A stretch of DNA of 64,000 bases from Agelaius tricolor (taxonomy: Eukaryota > Chordata > Aves > Passeriformes > Icteridae), in contig JALJCS010000035.1 of NCBI GenBank assembly GCA_023055355.1, forward strand, positions 992,001 through 1,056,000, read 5' to 3'. Under the pieces are notes generated by a model. It searched no databases and was not told where the DNA came from. It worked only from the letters and a program-made list of their open reading frames with translations. Each line of letters starts with the position of its first letter. The stretch's first letter is position 1. The position numbers and the translations under genes were made by a program. Positions 18,101-30,385 of the stretch are shown here, piece by piece.

Positions 18101-21100
18101 GGAGCAGGAGAAAAGGATGGGAAGAACACGATAGCATCTGGCTCTCAGAGAGGTACCAAGGATGTGGGAAGGAGCCAGCCCAGAGCTCCTTTCTCCCCCA
18201 GCCATGTTCCAAAGCTGAGCATTAATCAGTGTCACAGACATATTTTATGAAAAATCCTTTCATTAGGATCTTTTCTCCTGAGAGGCTGGGAAGCTTCAGC
18301 TTCTCCATGTTTTGCTGCTTTGGAATGTGATTTGGAGAATTGTTCACCCAGCATGTGAAATTGTTTTTACTTGATGACCAATGACAGCCACCTGTGCTGA
18401 GGCTGTGAGCAGTCACAAGATTTTATTATTCATTCCATTCCTTTCTATTCCTTTCAAGCCTTCTGATGAAATCCTTTCACCTATTCTTTTAGTTTAGTTT
18501 TAATATATCAATATAATATAATATAATAAATATAATATAATAAATATAATATAATATAACATAATATAATAAATGTAATATAATAAAATATAATAAGTAT
18601 AATATAATAAATATAATATAATAAATATAATATAGTATAATAAAATAAAATTAATATAATATAATATAATATAATATAATATAATATAATATAATATTTC
18701 AGCCTTCTGAAACATGAAGTTGAGATTCTCATCTCTTCCCATGTCATGGTTGCCTGCAGATTCAACATCTGGTGACCCTGGGTGAGGAACATTGCCCCAG
18801 CCCAGCTCAGGTGGGGCTGTGCTCTCAGGGCTCTGCACAGGCACAGCCCAGCCAGGTGGGCAGCAGAGCACTGGGACATTACCTCAGACACAATTCCTCC
18901 CAAAACCAGTGCCAAAAGTCAGTCATGAGCTTAAAGAGCCTTGTGCAAACAGGGCTCAGCTCTCAGACCTTTTCTCCAGATGGCCAGAGGCTCATTGCTG
19001 CTCTCCCTGAATCCATGGCAGCATTCCCACTCAGCAGAAGGGAAGCATGACCTCCTCCCAAACCGGGTGTTGCCAGCAGCAGCCTGCTCATTCCAGCACT
19101 TGGGAAGGGCAGGGCTGCTCCCTCCAGCTGCTCTGAAGGCACCAGGACCCTGCTCTGGCCTGGCTGATTGAACAGGACTATGGAAAGCAGGAGACTCTGA
19201 CTTCAAAGGGGCTCTGAGGCAGCAGCACCACAAATATCAGTCACAAATACCAGGGGCAGTGCAGGGGCCTGGCTGGCTCTGGGCACTGGTTCTGCCCCTC
19301 CTGCTGCATCAGGAACCAGCTGCTGCTGAGGGGCAACTGCACTGCTCAAGGAATCCAAAATCTTGAGGGTGTTTGGGGTTTTTTTGATGTTTTCCCTTTA
19401 AGGAGCAATGAAACGCTCGAGCTGAGTAGCAAAGATCTTTGTGGTGCAAACTTGAAGGGAAGAGGGGGTTTGCAGCCTTCACCTCTTGGCACGTTCCAGG
19501 TCATCGTTGGCCTGCTCCAGCTCCCTCACGTATTTGTGCAGCTGGTCTTTGATGGCCCTGGTCTGGCTCAGGTCATCCTCCAACAACGACACCTGCTTGT
19601 AACTCTGGGCATACTGGTGCTCCAGTTTCTCCTGAAACAAAGGACAGGGAGATAAACATCAGCTGCTGGCACTGGCCAAGCCATCAGCACTAAAGGGGAC
19701 AAAAAAAGAGTCACTCTGTGTGCAGAATGCTGGTTTGGGAGTGCTGGTAATTCAGAGCAGAAACTGGAGAGGGAAAGGGAGCAGGCTGTGAGCCTCAGAG
19801 CTGGCCTCAGTGCAGAATGGCACAGCTGCCTCTTGGGGCTGCAGCCCTGCATCTGCTCCCCTCAGCCTGCACTGACCTGACAGCTGCTCCAGGAGGGCAG
19901 CGAGAAATCCAAGTGCCCTGCCAGCCTCCCCTCTGTGTGCCCTCTGTGCCCTGCCAGCCTCCCCTCTGTGCCCTGCCAGCCTCTCCTCTGTGTGCCCTCT
20001 GTGCCCTGCCAGCCTCCTCTGTGTGCCCTCTGTGCCCTGCCAGCCTCCCCTGTGTGTGCCCTCTGTGCCCTGCCAGCCTCCCCTGTGTGCCCTCTGTGCC
20101 CTGCCAGCCTCCTCTGTGTGCCCTCTGTGCCCTGCCAGCCTCCCCTGTGTGCCCTCTGTGCCCTGCCAGCCTCCCCTCTGTGTGCCCTCTGTGCCCTGCC
20201 AGGCTCCTCTGTGTGCCCTCTGTGCCCTGCCAGCCTCTCCTCTGTGTGCCCTCTGTGCCCTGCCAGGCTCCTCTGTGTGCCCTCTGTGCCCTGCCAGCCT
20301 CTCCTCTGTGTGCCCTCTGTGCCCTGCCAGCCTCCCCTGTGTGTGCCCTCTGTGCCCTGCCAGCCTCTCCTCTGTGTGCCCTCTGTGCCCTGCCAGCCTC
20401 CCCTGTGTGTGCCCTCTGTGCCCTGCCAGCCTCTCCTCTGTGTGCCCTGCCAGGCTCCTCTGTGTGCCCTCTGTGCCCTGCCAGCCTCCCCTGTGTGCCC
20501 TCTGTGCCCTGTCAGGCTCCCCTGTGTGCCCTCTGTGCCCTGCCAGCCTCCCCTGTGTGCCCTCTGTGCCCTGTCAGGCTCCCCTGTGTGCCCTCTGTGC
20601 CCTGCCAGCCTCCCCTCTGTGCCCCTGCCCTGCCAGCACCCATCCCCACTGCAGATATTCTGATGTGTCCATTGTCAAAAATGGGCCACTGAGATCTGTC
20701 ACAAAACCTCCAGGCCCACAGACTCATCCTCTGTGAGGAATTCACTGCCAAAAACCCTCTGAGAGCCAACGGAGAAACTCCTGAGCTCCTAGAACACATC
20801 CTGACACTGCAAGTACAGCTGGGACTGGAGACACCAGGCAATCCCTTAAACCCTCCTTCCACTGAGTGAATTTCTAACCTCTGCCTTCACTAAATAAGCC
20901 AAGACTGCCCAAAAGGATGCTTTTTCAAGATTTCAAGGAGGCAAGAACTTGTTAGCACAGAGGCATCAACTGAGAGCCCCCCTGTGCACATGCAGATCCT
21001 TCAGCAATTCCTGGCTCCACAGATAAGGCTGTGAATGGACGTGGAGGCTCCCTGAAAATGGGCACAAATCACCCCATTTCTGCTTTCTTTGGGGTCTCAT

Positions 21101-23084
21101 GAAACCAGGGAGGCCCCGAGGGCAGCAAGACTGGTGTGCAAGGAAAGGCCTGACCAAGCCCCTGTGCTGTGCCCTGTTGCTATGCTGCTGCTCCCTGTGG
21201 AACAAATAAAGCTCCTCCTTGGCACAGCCTGGGGAATTCAAAGCAGCACAAACTCCAAGTTTCGTGACGTGAACGAGAAAAATTCTGCCAGAAATGTCCC
21301 TGGCCTTATTTGGGGTACATGCCATGCTTCAGTGTGGATCTTAACCAGACAACTCCTTTTTCCTTTGGATATTCAGTGCCCAAAAGCAGCCCAGACAATC
21401 CAAGAAGAGCTCCAAGATGAGCTGAGAGGAAAAGCAGCACAACCACAGAGCAAACCTACCTTTAATGTTTCCACTTCATATTTCAGTCTTTGGTTATCTG
21501 CTTGCAAGTCTCTGTTCCTCTGCTCAGCTTGCACAAGCTGTGCCTCTAACTCAGCTTCTAATTCCCTGCTTCCCTCCTGGAACTCAGCCAGCTCTTCACG
21601 AGCCTCCTGGAAGCTGCAAGGAGAGCATTGCATCAGTGGGAGAGCCAGCATCTCCCAAGCTACAACAAAACTGCAGCTCTTCTCAAAGGAAAAGCTGAAA
21701 ACCACGAGTTTTAAAGCACTCAAGTGTCATCCACAGGCCTCTAAGGGGAAAAAGAAAAATGGGAAAATAGAGAAATTGCATTAAGCTAAGTGATTGAAGG
21801 AAATTAATTCTCTTACATCAAACCCAGCAGCCACCTGGAATGCCTGTGTGGAATCAAAGCTATTTACAGGATTCAAGGGAACCTGAGAAGCACTTTGTGC
21901 TCCATTAGCTTTCACTGCTGGCAGACTTCATGGAACGCACAATGAATTAAGCAAACATTTAACCAGATTTTGGTCAGCAGCTGAGGAGAGAACAACAGTT
22001 TCTGCATCTCTGCACCAGCTGGAAAATTCAAGTTAGTAAAAATCATGCAGAGTCAGGAGGGCAGGACATGCCTACCTCATTCCACTGTGAGTTATTAAAT
22101 ACCAGAAGTAGCCACCCCACATACTTGGCTTATTAAATTTGCATCTTTAGCACACGTAATAGCTGAGCCCTGAGCAAGCAGCAGAGGAAACCACCGAGGC
22201 TTTGGGCAACAACACATCCAGTGGTGCCTCAGATGGAATTCCTGACCCACATCCAGTGGTGCCTCAGATGGAATTCCTGACCCACAAGAACAGCTCAGGG
22301 CTCTCCACACGGACAGGCCCCTCCACATTCCCAACGTGTCCCTCCCAAAAAACCCCAAACCAAACAAGAAACCCCACTTGGAGCTTGGGCTCTTTGGGTT
22401 TGAGAGGGATTTAACTCCAAATAAACCTCAGCACACCCCCCAGATGCACAGCACTGCTCCAGAGAGCAGCTGCAGCTTCTCCCGGCACTTTGGGTGCCAA
22501 AGCCCTGGAATTGATGCAAACCACGGGCACAGGCAGGACCAGGAGTATGGAACACTTGGATAAAATGCAGCAGACATCAAATCAGGCACCTTTCATACCA
22601 GTAACTCCACTACAAGAAGCTTGAGGGAGCTGGAATGATACAAGGCAAGCCCAAAGGCGCCTTCTTGTGATAAAACATCAGGATCCCACTCAAGGCAGCA
22701 CTTTAATTACACCAAGGTGCACATGATCATGAAAAGGCTCTGCTCTTGCTCAAACATGCTCAAAACATAGCCTGCAGTTCTTGGCATGGTGACACTGGGC
22801 AAGAAACACTCAGCTCCCACAGAGATGGAAATTTTAAAGCTGGAAATCCTTTCCAGAGAATTCTCTTCTCACAGGTTTTCTCTGAAGTATCTAATAACCA
22901 TCTTGGTGTGGCCTTGCAGAGGAACAGATTTAACAGCCATCATTAAGATCCAAATCCTGGTCATTAAGAACCACATTCAGCTTGCAAATCCACAATACCT
23001 TTGCTTGTACTTCAAGGAAAGCTCTTTCCAATAGGCAGTTTCCTCCTTTGGACTCGAAAAAGTAGGGATTTCTTCACTGTCCAT
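8429..23084 (-). CDS. NDEL1: Nuclear distribution protein nudE-like 1, complete CDS in eight coding exons
   Basis: Coding exons in order: 22999-23084 (ATG at 23084), 21460-21613, 19483-19631, 17814-17950, 15586-15759, 14804-14895, 12738-12889 and 8429-8516 (TGA). Phases join exactly to 1032 bases, or 343 residues; mammalian NDEL1 is 345. NDEL1 links LIS1 and cytoplasmic dynein at centrosomes and along microtubules, in nuclear positioning, mitosis and neuronal migration. Residues about 10-190 form the coiled coil ([25 protein letters not shown]-type heptads). The C-terminal half keeps the known phosphosites in register: S198-P, T219-P, S231-P, S242-P, T245-P and S251. It also keeps the palmitoylated Cys273 ([10 protein letters not shown]). 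The protein ends [11 protein letters not shown] as in mammals. The start has context GATCATGG, 12 bases after an acceptor. No break was seen. The main divergence is at residues 295-335. Confidence 0.96.
8852..9168. repeat. (CA)n microsatellite with CT interruptions
   Basis: About 315 bp of CACACA with regular CTCACA and CATACA interruptions. It lies in the last NDEL1 intron, 335 bases upstream (in gene sense) of the final coding exon. Histidine/threonine open frames across it are artefacts. Confidence 0.95.
12159..12570. repeat. 72-bp minisatellite in NDEL1 intron
   Basis: Six units starting at about 12159, 12231, 12303, 12363, 12436 and 12506. Each opens with GATGCCCTCACAGGGCTCA and contains GGCACAGCCACCAG. 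Spacings are 72, 72, 60, 73 and 70 bases. The 72-base period keeps reading frames open, so ORFs here are not genes. It ends 170 bases from an NDEL1 exon. Confidence 0.9.
15925..16095. repeat. 10-bp tandem repeat (CCCATTGTCC)
   Basis: About 15 copies of CCCATTGTCC / CCCATCATCC in the NDEL1 intron between 15760 and 17813. Confidence 0.88.
16229..16255. repeat. (CTG)n trinucleotide run
   Basis: Nine uninterrupted GCT/CTG triplets in an NDEL1 intron. Read in the sense of NDEL1 the run is CAG. Confidence 0.9.
18230..18792 (+). mobile_element. Diverged LTR with an AT-rich expansion and short leader
   Basis: Starts TGTCACAGACATATTTTATG and shares the CTTCTGATGAAATCCTTTC and TTTTAGTTTAGTTTTAATAT blocks with the copies at 1626, 23334 and 59635. 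Its TA-rich part has grown into a ~205-bp array of AATAT-type units (18495-18700). After the LTR end near 18767 it continues with TGGTGACCCTGGGTGAGG, which resembles sequence after the 23334 copy. It lies antisense in an NDEL1 intron. Confidence 0.7.
18495..18700. repeat. AATAT-type pentanucleotide array inside the LTR
   Basis: Runs of ATAATAT with periodic AATAAATAT and AATAAAATA, almost no G or C. It sits where sister LTRs have only about 30 bases of TA-rich sequence. Confidence 0.9.
19915..20632. repeat. 31-bp minisatellite in NDEL1 intron
   Basis: About 23 copies of a 29-35-bp unit containing CCTCTGTGCCCTGCCAGCCT followed by CCCCTGTGTG. Variants have CTCCTCTGTGTG. It begins about 285 bases from NDEL1 exon 19483-19631. 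It creates long cysteine/proline open frames in three phases, none a gene. Confidence 0.95.
22228..22286. repeat. Tandem duplication of a ~37-bp segment
   Basis: CCAGTGGTGCCTCAGATGGA followed by ATTCCTGACCCACA occurs twice in a row in an NDEL1 intron. Confidence 0.7.
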
Positions 23085-23096
23085 GATCAACACGAC
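23085..23096 (-). other. NDEL1: 5' UTR part of NDEL1 exon 2
   Basis: Twelve bases between a 3' splice site (TTTGTGTCCTGCAG) and the ATG at 23084. The initiator context is GTTGATCATGG. Confidence 0.7.
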
Positions 23097-23333
23097 CTGC
23101 AGGACACAAACACAGGGATACACTCAGTTCAAACCCAAAACCTCTGCTCAGTCCTGGGCTTTCCAGGCACCAGGACTGGCACCCAGAGCCAGGTGCCAGG
23201 AGTGCCTGCCAGGGCTCACCCAGCACTCAGAGCTGCCCCAGGGAGCCCCAGGACTTTGCCAGCCTCTGCAAGGGCTCCTGGAGCAGCCTGGAATGAGAGC
23301 AGGAGGTCTGGTTGTATTTTGTAGCTGCCACGA

Positions 23334-23740
23334 TGTCACAGACATCTTTTATGGAAAATCCTTTCCTTAGGATTTTTTCTCCTGAGAAGCTGAGAGACCT
23401 CAAAGCCAACATGTAACCAATGGTTATCTGCTGCTATAAAATACAACAAGTACATCTGGGATTGGTCTCATGTGGTTGTTTCTAATTAATGGCCAATCAC
23501 AGCCAGCTTTCCAAACTGTCTCAGTCAGCCACAAACCTTTGTTATCATTTCTTTTTCTATTCTTAGCCAGCCTTCTGATGAAATCCTTTCTTCTATTCTT
23601 TTAGTATAGTTTTAATATAATATATATCATAAAATAATAAATCAGCCTTGTGAAACATGGAGTCAGATCCTCATCTCTTCCCTCATCCTAAAACCCCTGT
23701 GAACATCACCACAATTAGTGACCCTGAGTGATGAAACATT
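23334..23740 (+). mobile_element. LTR in NDEL1 intron 1
   Basis: Starts TGTCACAGACATCTTTTATG and contains AGCCAGCCTTCTGATGAAAT, the TTTTAGTATAGTTTTAATAT block and AATAAATCAGCC. The LTR proper ends near 23713 (CACCACA). It is followed by AGTGACCCTGAGTGATG, which resembles the leader after the 18230 copy. I see no 6-bp target duplication, as expected if internal sequence was lost asymmetrically. It is antisense to NDEL1, 237 bases upstream of exon 2. Confidence 0.82.
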
Positions 23741-25084
23741 CCCACACCACAAGCCCTCTCAGGCCCACAGCTGCTCACACACTCAAATTTACAGCTCTAT
23801 CACTTTCCACTTCACTCCATTAAATGTTCTGAAGAGATTTTGCCTCCTGCCACCACACAGTGACTGCACTGAGGCTGCTTTTAGAGCTGCAAGGTGAGCA
23901 GGGAAGGAGGATGAGCACTGCAAGGGAGGTAAGCACAAACAGCTCTGTGTGCACATCAAAACTCAACTTATTCCTCCTGCAGCAAGTCCTGGCTGATTCC
24001 CACTTGTGTCACGTGCAGGTAACAGGAATTATCAGCCAGCCCCAAGGAAGATCAGCCTGTCCCAGAAATGACATGGTCATGTCACAGAGGAGTGTTCAGA
24101 GAAGTCTCCCACACCAAGGCACTGGAGGTCCCCTCTCCATGAGGATCCTGCTTTCTTGGACCTCCCCAGGCTATCAGCCAGCACAGGAAACACACCCCAA
24201 CATACCTTTGGTGGGGTTTTTATGGTTTTCTGTGGTCTAGGGGACACATCAGAGGCCTCAGCACACGCCAGGTCTCAGAGGTGATGGAGGAGGTAAAATG
24301 CAGAGCAGGACCAGGAGAATGCTCAGACCCCAGCCAGGAGATGCACCATTGCTGAGCCCTCCCCAAGCAATCCCACAGCTCTTTAGGGCATTTTTTCATT
24401 TTTTTCTCCTCAAAAAGCCAAGCCTCAAATTCTCACCACCCTGAAAAAGAACGGGGTGAAGCCAAGCTGCAGGCAGAGGCTGTGAACAACGCCTGCACCA
24501 ATTCCATTGATCAGGAGAGCTGACCTAAAAGTCCTGACTCTAACAGCCATCACTTCCCAGCCAAGCCTGTCCCCTCAGGCTAAAATAGTCACACTAATGT
24601 GCTCTGTATCTCAGTGACCCACATTTCTGACACCTCAAAGTGGGCCAGAACAATCCCCTGCTTTCATCAGAGGGCAGCCAGGCCAAGCACAGCCAGGCAG
24701 AAGTGGCACACTGGCTCTCCAGCTGAGCCTGCAGCTGCCACCAGCCAAGAGCAAACTGATCCACAGAGTGCCAAGCACCTCAAAACCACCTCCAGTCTCA
24801 CACTGGGTTTATTTAACTGCACAGCTTTGCTGCACAAGCAAACATGTCATGGCTCAGGAGAAGGGATGGGGCTTCCCCTCCTGCACTGAGGAAATGAGAA
24901 GTACCTGTGGAGCCATTCCCATCACCAATTTCAGACTGGATTTTCTTTGGGAGCGCTTGCATCAGCCGTTACCAAGGCAGCTCAGTCACTCCACGGGGAC
25001 AGATCCCGAGCTCTGTGCAGAAGCTGTGGATGTGGAGTTCAGTATTCCTGCCCCAACTGCTGCAGTTCCACGGTGGGAGCACAG

Positions 25085-25290
25085 AGCAGACACCTGGCAC
25101 AGCTCAGGGGTGCCCAGCACTGCCTGGGCAGTGGGAGCAGACACCTGGCACAGCTCAGGGGTGCCCAGCAGCTCCTGGCACAGCTCAGGGGTGCCCAGCA
25201 GCTCCTGGAGTGTTGGAGCAGACACCTGGCACAGCTCAGGGGTGCCCAGCAGCTCCTGGCACAGCTCAGGGGTGCCCAGCAGCTCCTGGG
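25085..25290. repeat. 30-bp minisatellite
   Basis: About seven copies of CACAGCTCAGGGGTGCCCAG followed by CAGCTCCTGG, some separated by a GGAGCAGACACCTGG spacer. The 30-base period leaves several frames open. Confidence 0.9.
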
Positions 25291-26024
25291 CAGAGGTTCC
25301 CACTGCCAGGACAGGTCACTGCTGGCTGCTGTCCCTAGCATTTGTCAACACTGATCCAACCCTTTCACAAACCCCTCCACCTTTCCCTGACCGGCTCTAA
25401 GCAGAGGGACTCAGGGCAGCAGGGAGCACATTCACCCCAGAATAAACCAGGTAAAGCACAACACAGGCTCAGCTCCCACAGCTCAGGAGGAGCTGGGCTC
25501 AAAAGGTGAGCAGCCAAGCAGGCTGTCAGTGAAATTCAGGATGTGGCTAGAAAAAAGCTTGTACAAGGAAGTGTCTTACATCATTTCCTAGAAGTAGCTG
25601 AGATAAGGCACAAGACTCCTTCCTGTCTGCTCACATGGGGCACACCCTTGGAAATCAGCATCTGAGGGATCCCTGCAGGCACAGCAAGACCAGGAGGGGC
25701 TGCCTGGGGCTCCCAAGGACAGGAGGTGTCTGCCCCCCACTCCTTGTCCAGCACCTTCTCCTTCCACACACTGGAGGGAGGAGATTGAGCCCAGCGCTGC
25801 CTCAGGAATTCCGGGCAGGAATTCTCCCTTCCCAACCCTGCCAGATCTTCGCCAGCTCTCTCATCCTGCTTGGGGAGGGGGGGGTGGCTCCTGACTGCCC
25901 CTGCTCCGTGTGTCTCACCACCCCTAATGCCACCAGCAGGGATTTGGGATCTGCTGACTGCTCTGCATGAATCCCTGCTGCAGGTGTCAATGCCAGCGTG
26001 CACTGCTGAGCTCCAGCACCCACA

Positions 26025-26474
26025 TCCCGCTTTTTGTCTTCTTTATTATTTTATTTTATCCCGCTTTTTGTCTTCTTTATTATTTTATTTCTATTTTATC
26101 CCGTTTTTTGTATTCTTTATTATTTTATTTCTATTTTATCCTGCTTTTCGTATTCTTTATTATTTTATTTCTATTTTATCCTGCTTTTTGTATTCTTTAT
26201 TATTTTATTTCTATTTTATCCTGCTTTTTGTATTCTTTATTATTTTATTTCTTTTTATCCCGCTTTTCATATTCTTTATTATTTTATTTCTATTTTATCC
26301 CGCTTTTCGTATTCTTTATTATTTTATTTCTATTTTATCCCGCTTTTCGTGCTCTTTATTATTTTATTTCTATTTTATCCCGCTTTTCGTATTCTTTATT
26401 ATTTTATTTCTATTTTATCCCGCTTTTCATGCTCTTTATTATTTTATTTCTATTTTATCCTGCTTTTTGTATTC
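26025..26474. repeat. 40-bp AT-rich minisatellite
   Basis: Eleven units of about 40 bp (TATTCTTTATTATTTTATTT then CTATTTTATCCYGCTTTTYG). It is strikingly AT-rich against its surroundings. Hydrophobic FYFISIL-type open frames of up to 270 codons are artefacts of the repeat. Confidence 0.95.
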
Positions 26475-27780
26475 CCATGAGGGGCAGGACAAAGGGATTA
26501 AAGCACACAGCCACCCTGCAAACACGGTGCTTCACAGCCAAAATACCAACCTGGAAGCTGGGGGATGCTGACACTTCCAGACCTGTTCCCAGCACACACG
26601 TGGTGGCCATGGGAAAATCCTTCACTCTGCCAACCTCTGCCCATTCCCTCAGAAGCATCCACAAAAAGATGGATTGTGCAAGCAGAGAGCAAATCCCAGG
26701 AGTTATCAGAGCACAGCCAGACAGCTCCACAGATCCCATGTGTGGGAGAGCGGATGCCCACGGAATACCAAGAGTTTAACAAAAACTGCTTTGCCTCAGC
26801 CCGCTGCCTGTTGTCCTGGCCCTGGGAATTCTGTCAGGAGCTGAGAACCAGCACGGCCAGTCCTTCCTATTCAGGGCTTCTTTGCATACGTGGCACTTGC
26901 AGAATCCAGCCTTTGACAAACAACACTGAGGCTTTCAGGGAGCAGACAAGACAATGCAGCAGCGTCTTCCAGGGAAAATGAGAGCAGGCTTATGCTGCTG
27001 CCCCCTCAAATTCATTCCAACACAGCTTAGCATTCACACAGTGCCCTGGGAAAACACAGCTCCGTGGGCACAGCTCCAGCTCCAAAGCTGCTCCCAGACA
27101 AGAACTACCTTCAAACCATGGGGGCTCCTCTCAAACCCCCCCGACAAAGTCAGCAGGACCCAGCAACTCTCCACTGAGAAAAGGAAAGAACTTCTCCATG
27201 CTGCAATGAGTCTAAAAACACACAGTCTGGAGGTTAAGAACTTGTCTAAACCCAGAGGGGTTTGTCCAGGACAAATCTGTTTTCCCACCTCGAAAGCATC
27301 CTTAAAATGAGAGGAGCAGTATCCTGCAGATATCACGAGAGCCAGAGGCTCAAGAATGCACCAAAAATACCCAAACTAACATGCAGACAGGATTTTCCAA
27401 GTAATTTAAGCAATCTTGCATTCAAACGTCTCTGGAGCCACCTTCCAGCTAAGGCATGAAAGCACAAACACAGCTTGAAGTGTAACACAGTACCTTAAGC
27501 AAGCTCCCCAGGCTCTCCATGTGACTGCAGGCAAGCTTGGGGTGAAATCCAAGACCAAAACACTCAGCCTGAAATCCAACACGACTCTCAGCTGGGACCC
27601 ACCCCTTCCCGCAGAGGGGAATCCACTCCTCCCTGCTCTCAAAGTCACCCAGTCCCTCGCACGTCACGGCAGGGATGACTTTGAGCACTGCAATTCACCC
27701 CGGATGTACCTGCAGCATCCCAAGCGGCTGCAGAATGAATTCTTCCTGCTTTTAATTGCCTCACACCCTCCCATTTAAAC

Positions 27781-28035
27781 CCTCCACATCTACAACAGTA
27801 CAGAAATGCACAGCCCAGCCAGGAAACAGGACAGGGGATCTCCTCCAGAGCAGATCTAACACTATTAATCCCAGACCCACACTCTTTACCCACTCTGCCA
27901 CATCCTGTGCAGCCACAGTTAACTGGCACCATCACCCAGCCTGTCTGTGCAGCCACACTGCAAACGCACCAAACTGACATTTAAATAAAGAAATATAGAA
28001 TCATTGAGGTCGGAAAAGACCTCTGAGATCATCAA
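27781..28035. repeat. Interspersed repeat block, copy 1, joined to a CR1-like tail
   Basis: About 210 bp starting CCTCCACATCTACAACAGTA, nearly identical to 31506-31735. It runs into ATAGAATCATTGAGGTCGG, AAAAGACCTCTGAGATCATC, the reverse-strand 3' end of CR1. Family not recognised. Confidence 0.7.
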
Positions 28036-29989
28036 ATAAATACTGCCCTATAAAGAGAATGAATATTATTTGATCTTCATGAACAGGTTGTTTTTCTGCA
28101 TATTTCTCCGCTTTCTTCCTCACAACCCCCTTTGCCCAAGATTTTCAGACGCCAAACATGAAAATTCAAGCAGAAGCAAAGCAAGGCCACTCAAACAGGA
28201 CCAACCACAGGGCTGAAGTCCCCCAGCCACGCTTGGCTGATCCCCCCTCCCTTCAAGGCATCACAAATGTCCACTGACCTTTGGAATTGAAAAAGCAACC
28301 AGCTCAAACAGGACTTGATCAAGAAGTTCTGCCAAGCTCACATGTGGCCTTCAGCTCTGGAGATAACAACCCACCCTGGCTATCACAGAGTGCCCAAGTG
28401 CCTGCTGGCTGCCAGTCCCCCCTCTCCGAGGCAATGACGCTGTCACTGAGGGCTGGCACCATCCAGAGCTGCCATGCACAGCAGCAAGGACTGTCCACAG
28501 CCAGCTCTCCTTCCTCTCCCTCCTTTTTGCTGATTCATGGGCAGAAAAGCAGGAGAAATCTCGTTTGCATCATTCTTCACCTTCTCAAACCATGAGGACC
28601 AACAGGTAACCTCCAGCTCCTGAAGCTCTTGACTTCCTCCCCACAAACCCAACCAAGACTCACAGCAAGGCAACCAGAGCCCTTCAGCCAAAACTCAGGG
28701 CAAACGTGCACTGTCTTATTCCAGGATGGAAAACAAACAAGCAGAAGGCACAGATCAGATTTCACCAATCAATTCGGGCTTGTTCTGCCCCTGCTGGAAC
28801 AGGAGCCGGCGGATTTCCATCCGTGCCTGGATGTGTGCCTGCATCCCCGGCTGGGATGAAACTGAACCTCTGGGAAGTGAACCTTCCCCTGCAGTTCTAT
28901 TTCTGAACTGAATGTTCTCGAGTGAACCACAACAAATGCCTCCTTCCCTCTTACAACAGCAGCACGGGAGCTGTCAGCAAGAGAAGAAAGTCGGCGAGCA
29001 CAGCGTCAGCACAACGCTCCTCGCTCTGCTGCAATAATAAATCCTGCATTTCCAATTTGGGCAGCACAGGAGGCAGGAGATAACCAACCCTACCTGCAGA
29101 ACTTGGTGCCAAATTCAGAAAAGCCTTTAAGATAAAGCAAGCACCACACAGCAGAGCCTTGTTATCTCAACAAGCCTCATTAATCAAATATAACATGTCT
29201 GCTCTGCACCACATGGCCAGGACTCATCTGTCTGGTGAATATTTGATATCCAGTCACAAGAAAACCCTTGAAGAGTGATCCAGCACTGGGTTAGAGGCCT
29301 TGAAACCAGAAGAAAGGCACTGATGCAAAGAGCCTCTTCTCAGAAATCAACCTACAAATACCAAAAGTATCAGAATTTTCTATTTAAAAACATTTATTGC
29401 TTTCACAAACACAGGAAGTTTCAGACATTTGACCTCTGCTCCTTCCCAAGTAACCTCACTGAAGTGACTAAAAAAGGAGAGTTTGGTGCTGCTGCTGCAG
29501 GCTCAGTACCTGCCGAGGTGAAGGAAAGGCTCCTGGAGATGTCCCTGTCCCAGAACACCCTGGCCTGAGCACGGGGACAATTTGCTCCCAGCTCTGTACC
29601 CAGGAACTCCAGAGGGATGAATCCACACAGACAGGAGCAAACAGCAAACTGAGAAGGAAATTCAGCCTGTGAAAGGGATTTGTTGTCCCTGCCCCAGCCT
29701 CTGCTCGCTCCTGGGCAGGCTGGTGATGTGTGACGGGCAGCAGGAGCTCTGATCCTCACCTGTCAGAACCCAGCACATCCCTGTGGCTGTCCAGGATGGC
29801 CAGGACCCTGCCAGGGGGCTCAGGGACCCTGGCACGGAGCCCAGAACACCTGTGGGTTTGGTTATGACCTGTGGAGCAAATTACCAACCCTGGATGAAGA
29901 TCTGCAAGCCATGACAAATTAAATAGAATGATAGTGAAGTTATCACAGGGTGGAAAAGTAGATTTTGGGGTTTTTAGAATGGGGATTCA

Positions 29990-30385
29990 GGGGGGCAAGA
30001 TGGAGGGATCTGGGCATGTCCAGCCTTTCTCCTTCTTCTTCTTGGCCTCCATCTTCTGCTGTGATGGTGGCACTTTTGGATTGGTTTAGAGTAGAAGCTC
30101 ACTGTCTAACACAGGTGATGGGTATTGGGAAGTAATTGTAAATATTGTACAGGTAGTTTTTAGTATAAAGACATAACCCTGCCCAGGGGCAGGCACAGTG
30201 CCTCTGTCTGTCCTCCTGCATGGGCCTGGGCAGGGCAGGAGAAAGAATTTTATAGATAAGAAACAATAAACAACCTTGAGACCGAGAAATGAAGAGGCCT
30301 GACTCCTTCTTCAAGCGCCAGGCTGGGAAAAGAGACTTTTAACATTCTTGGGGTCACTGTGAGCAGCGAGAGACCCCGACACCCA
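29990..30385 (+). mobile_element. Second LTR-like family, copy 1
   Basis: Shares with 55404-55780 GGCAAGATGGAGGGATCTGG, GGTTTAGAGTAGAAGCTC, a TATA-like TAGTATAAAG (TAGCATAAAA in the sister copy), the AATAAACAACCTTGA poly(A)-signal block and TGACTCCTTCTTC. This is the layout of an LTR (promoter, signal, terminus). It is antisense to NDEL1. The 5' limit is uncertain and it may start up to 120 bases earlier. Confidence 0.65.

Noticed and set aside
25870..26779. Hydrophobic 230-270-codon frames resembling a multi-pass membrane protein
   Set aside because: Direct translation of the AT-rich 40-bp array; the same peptide appears in all three phases.
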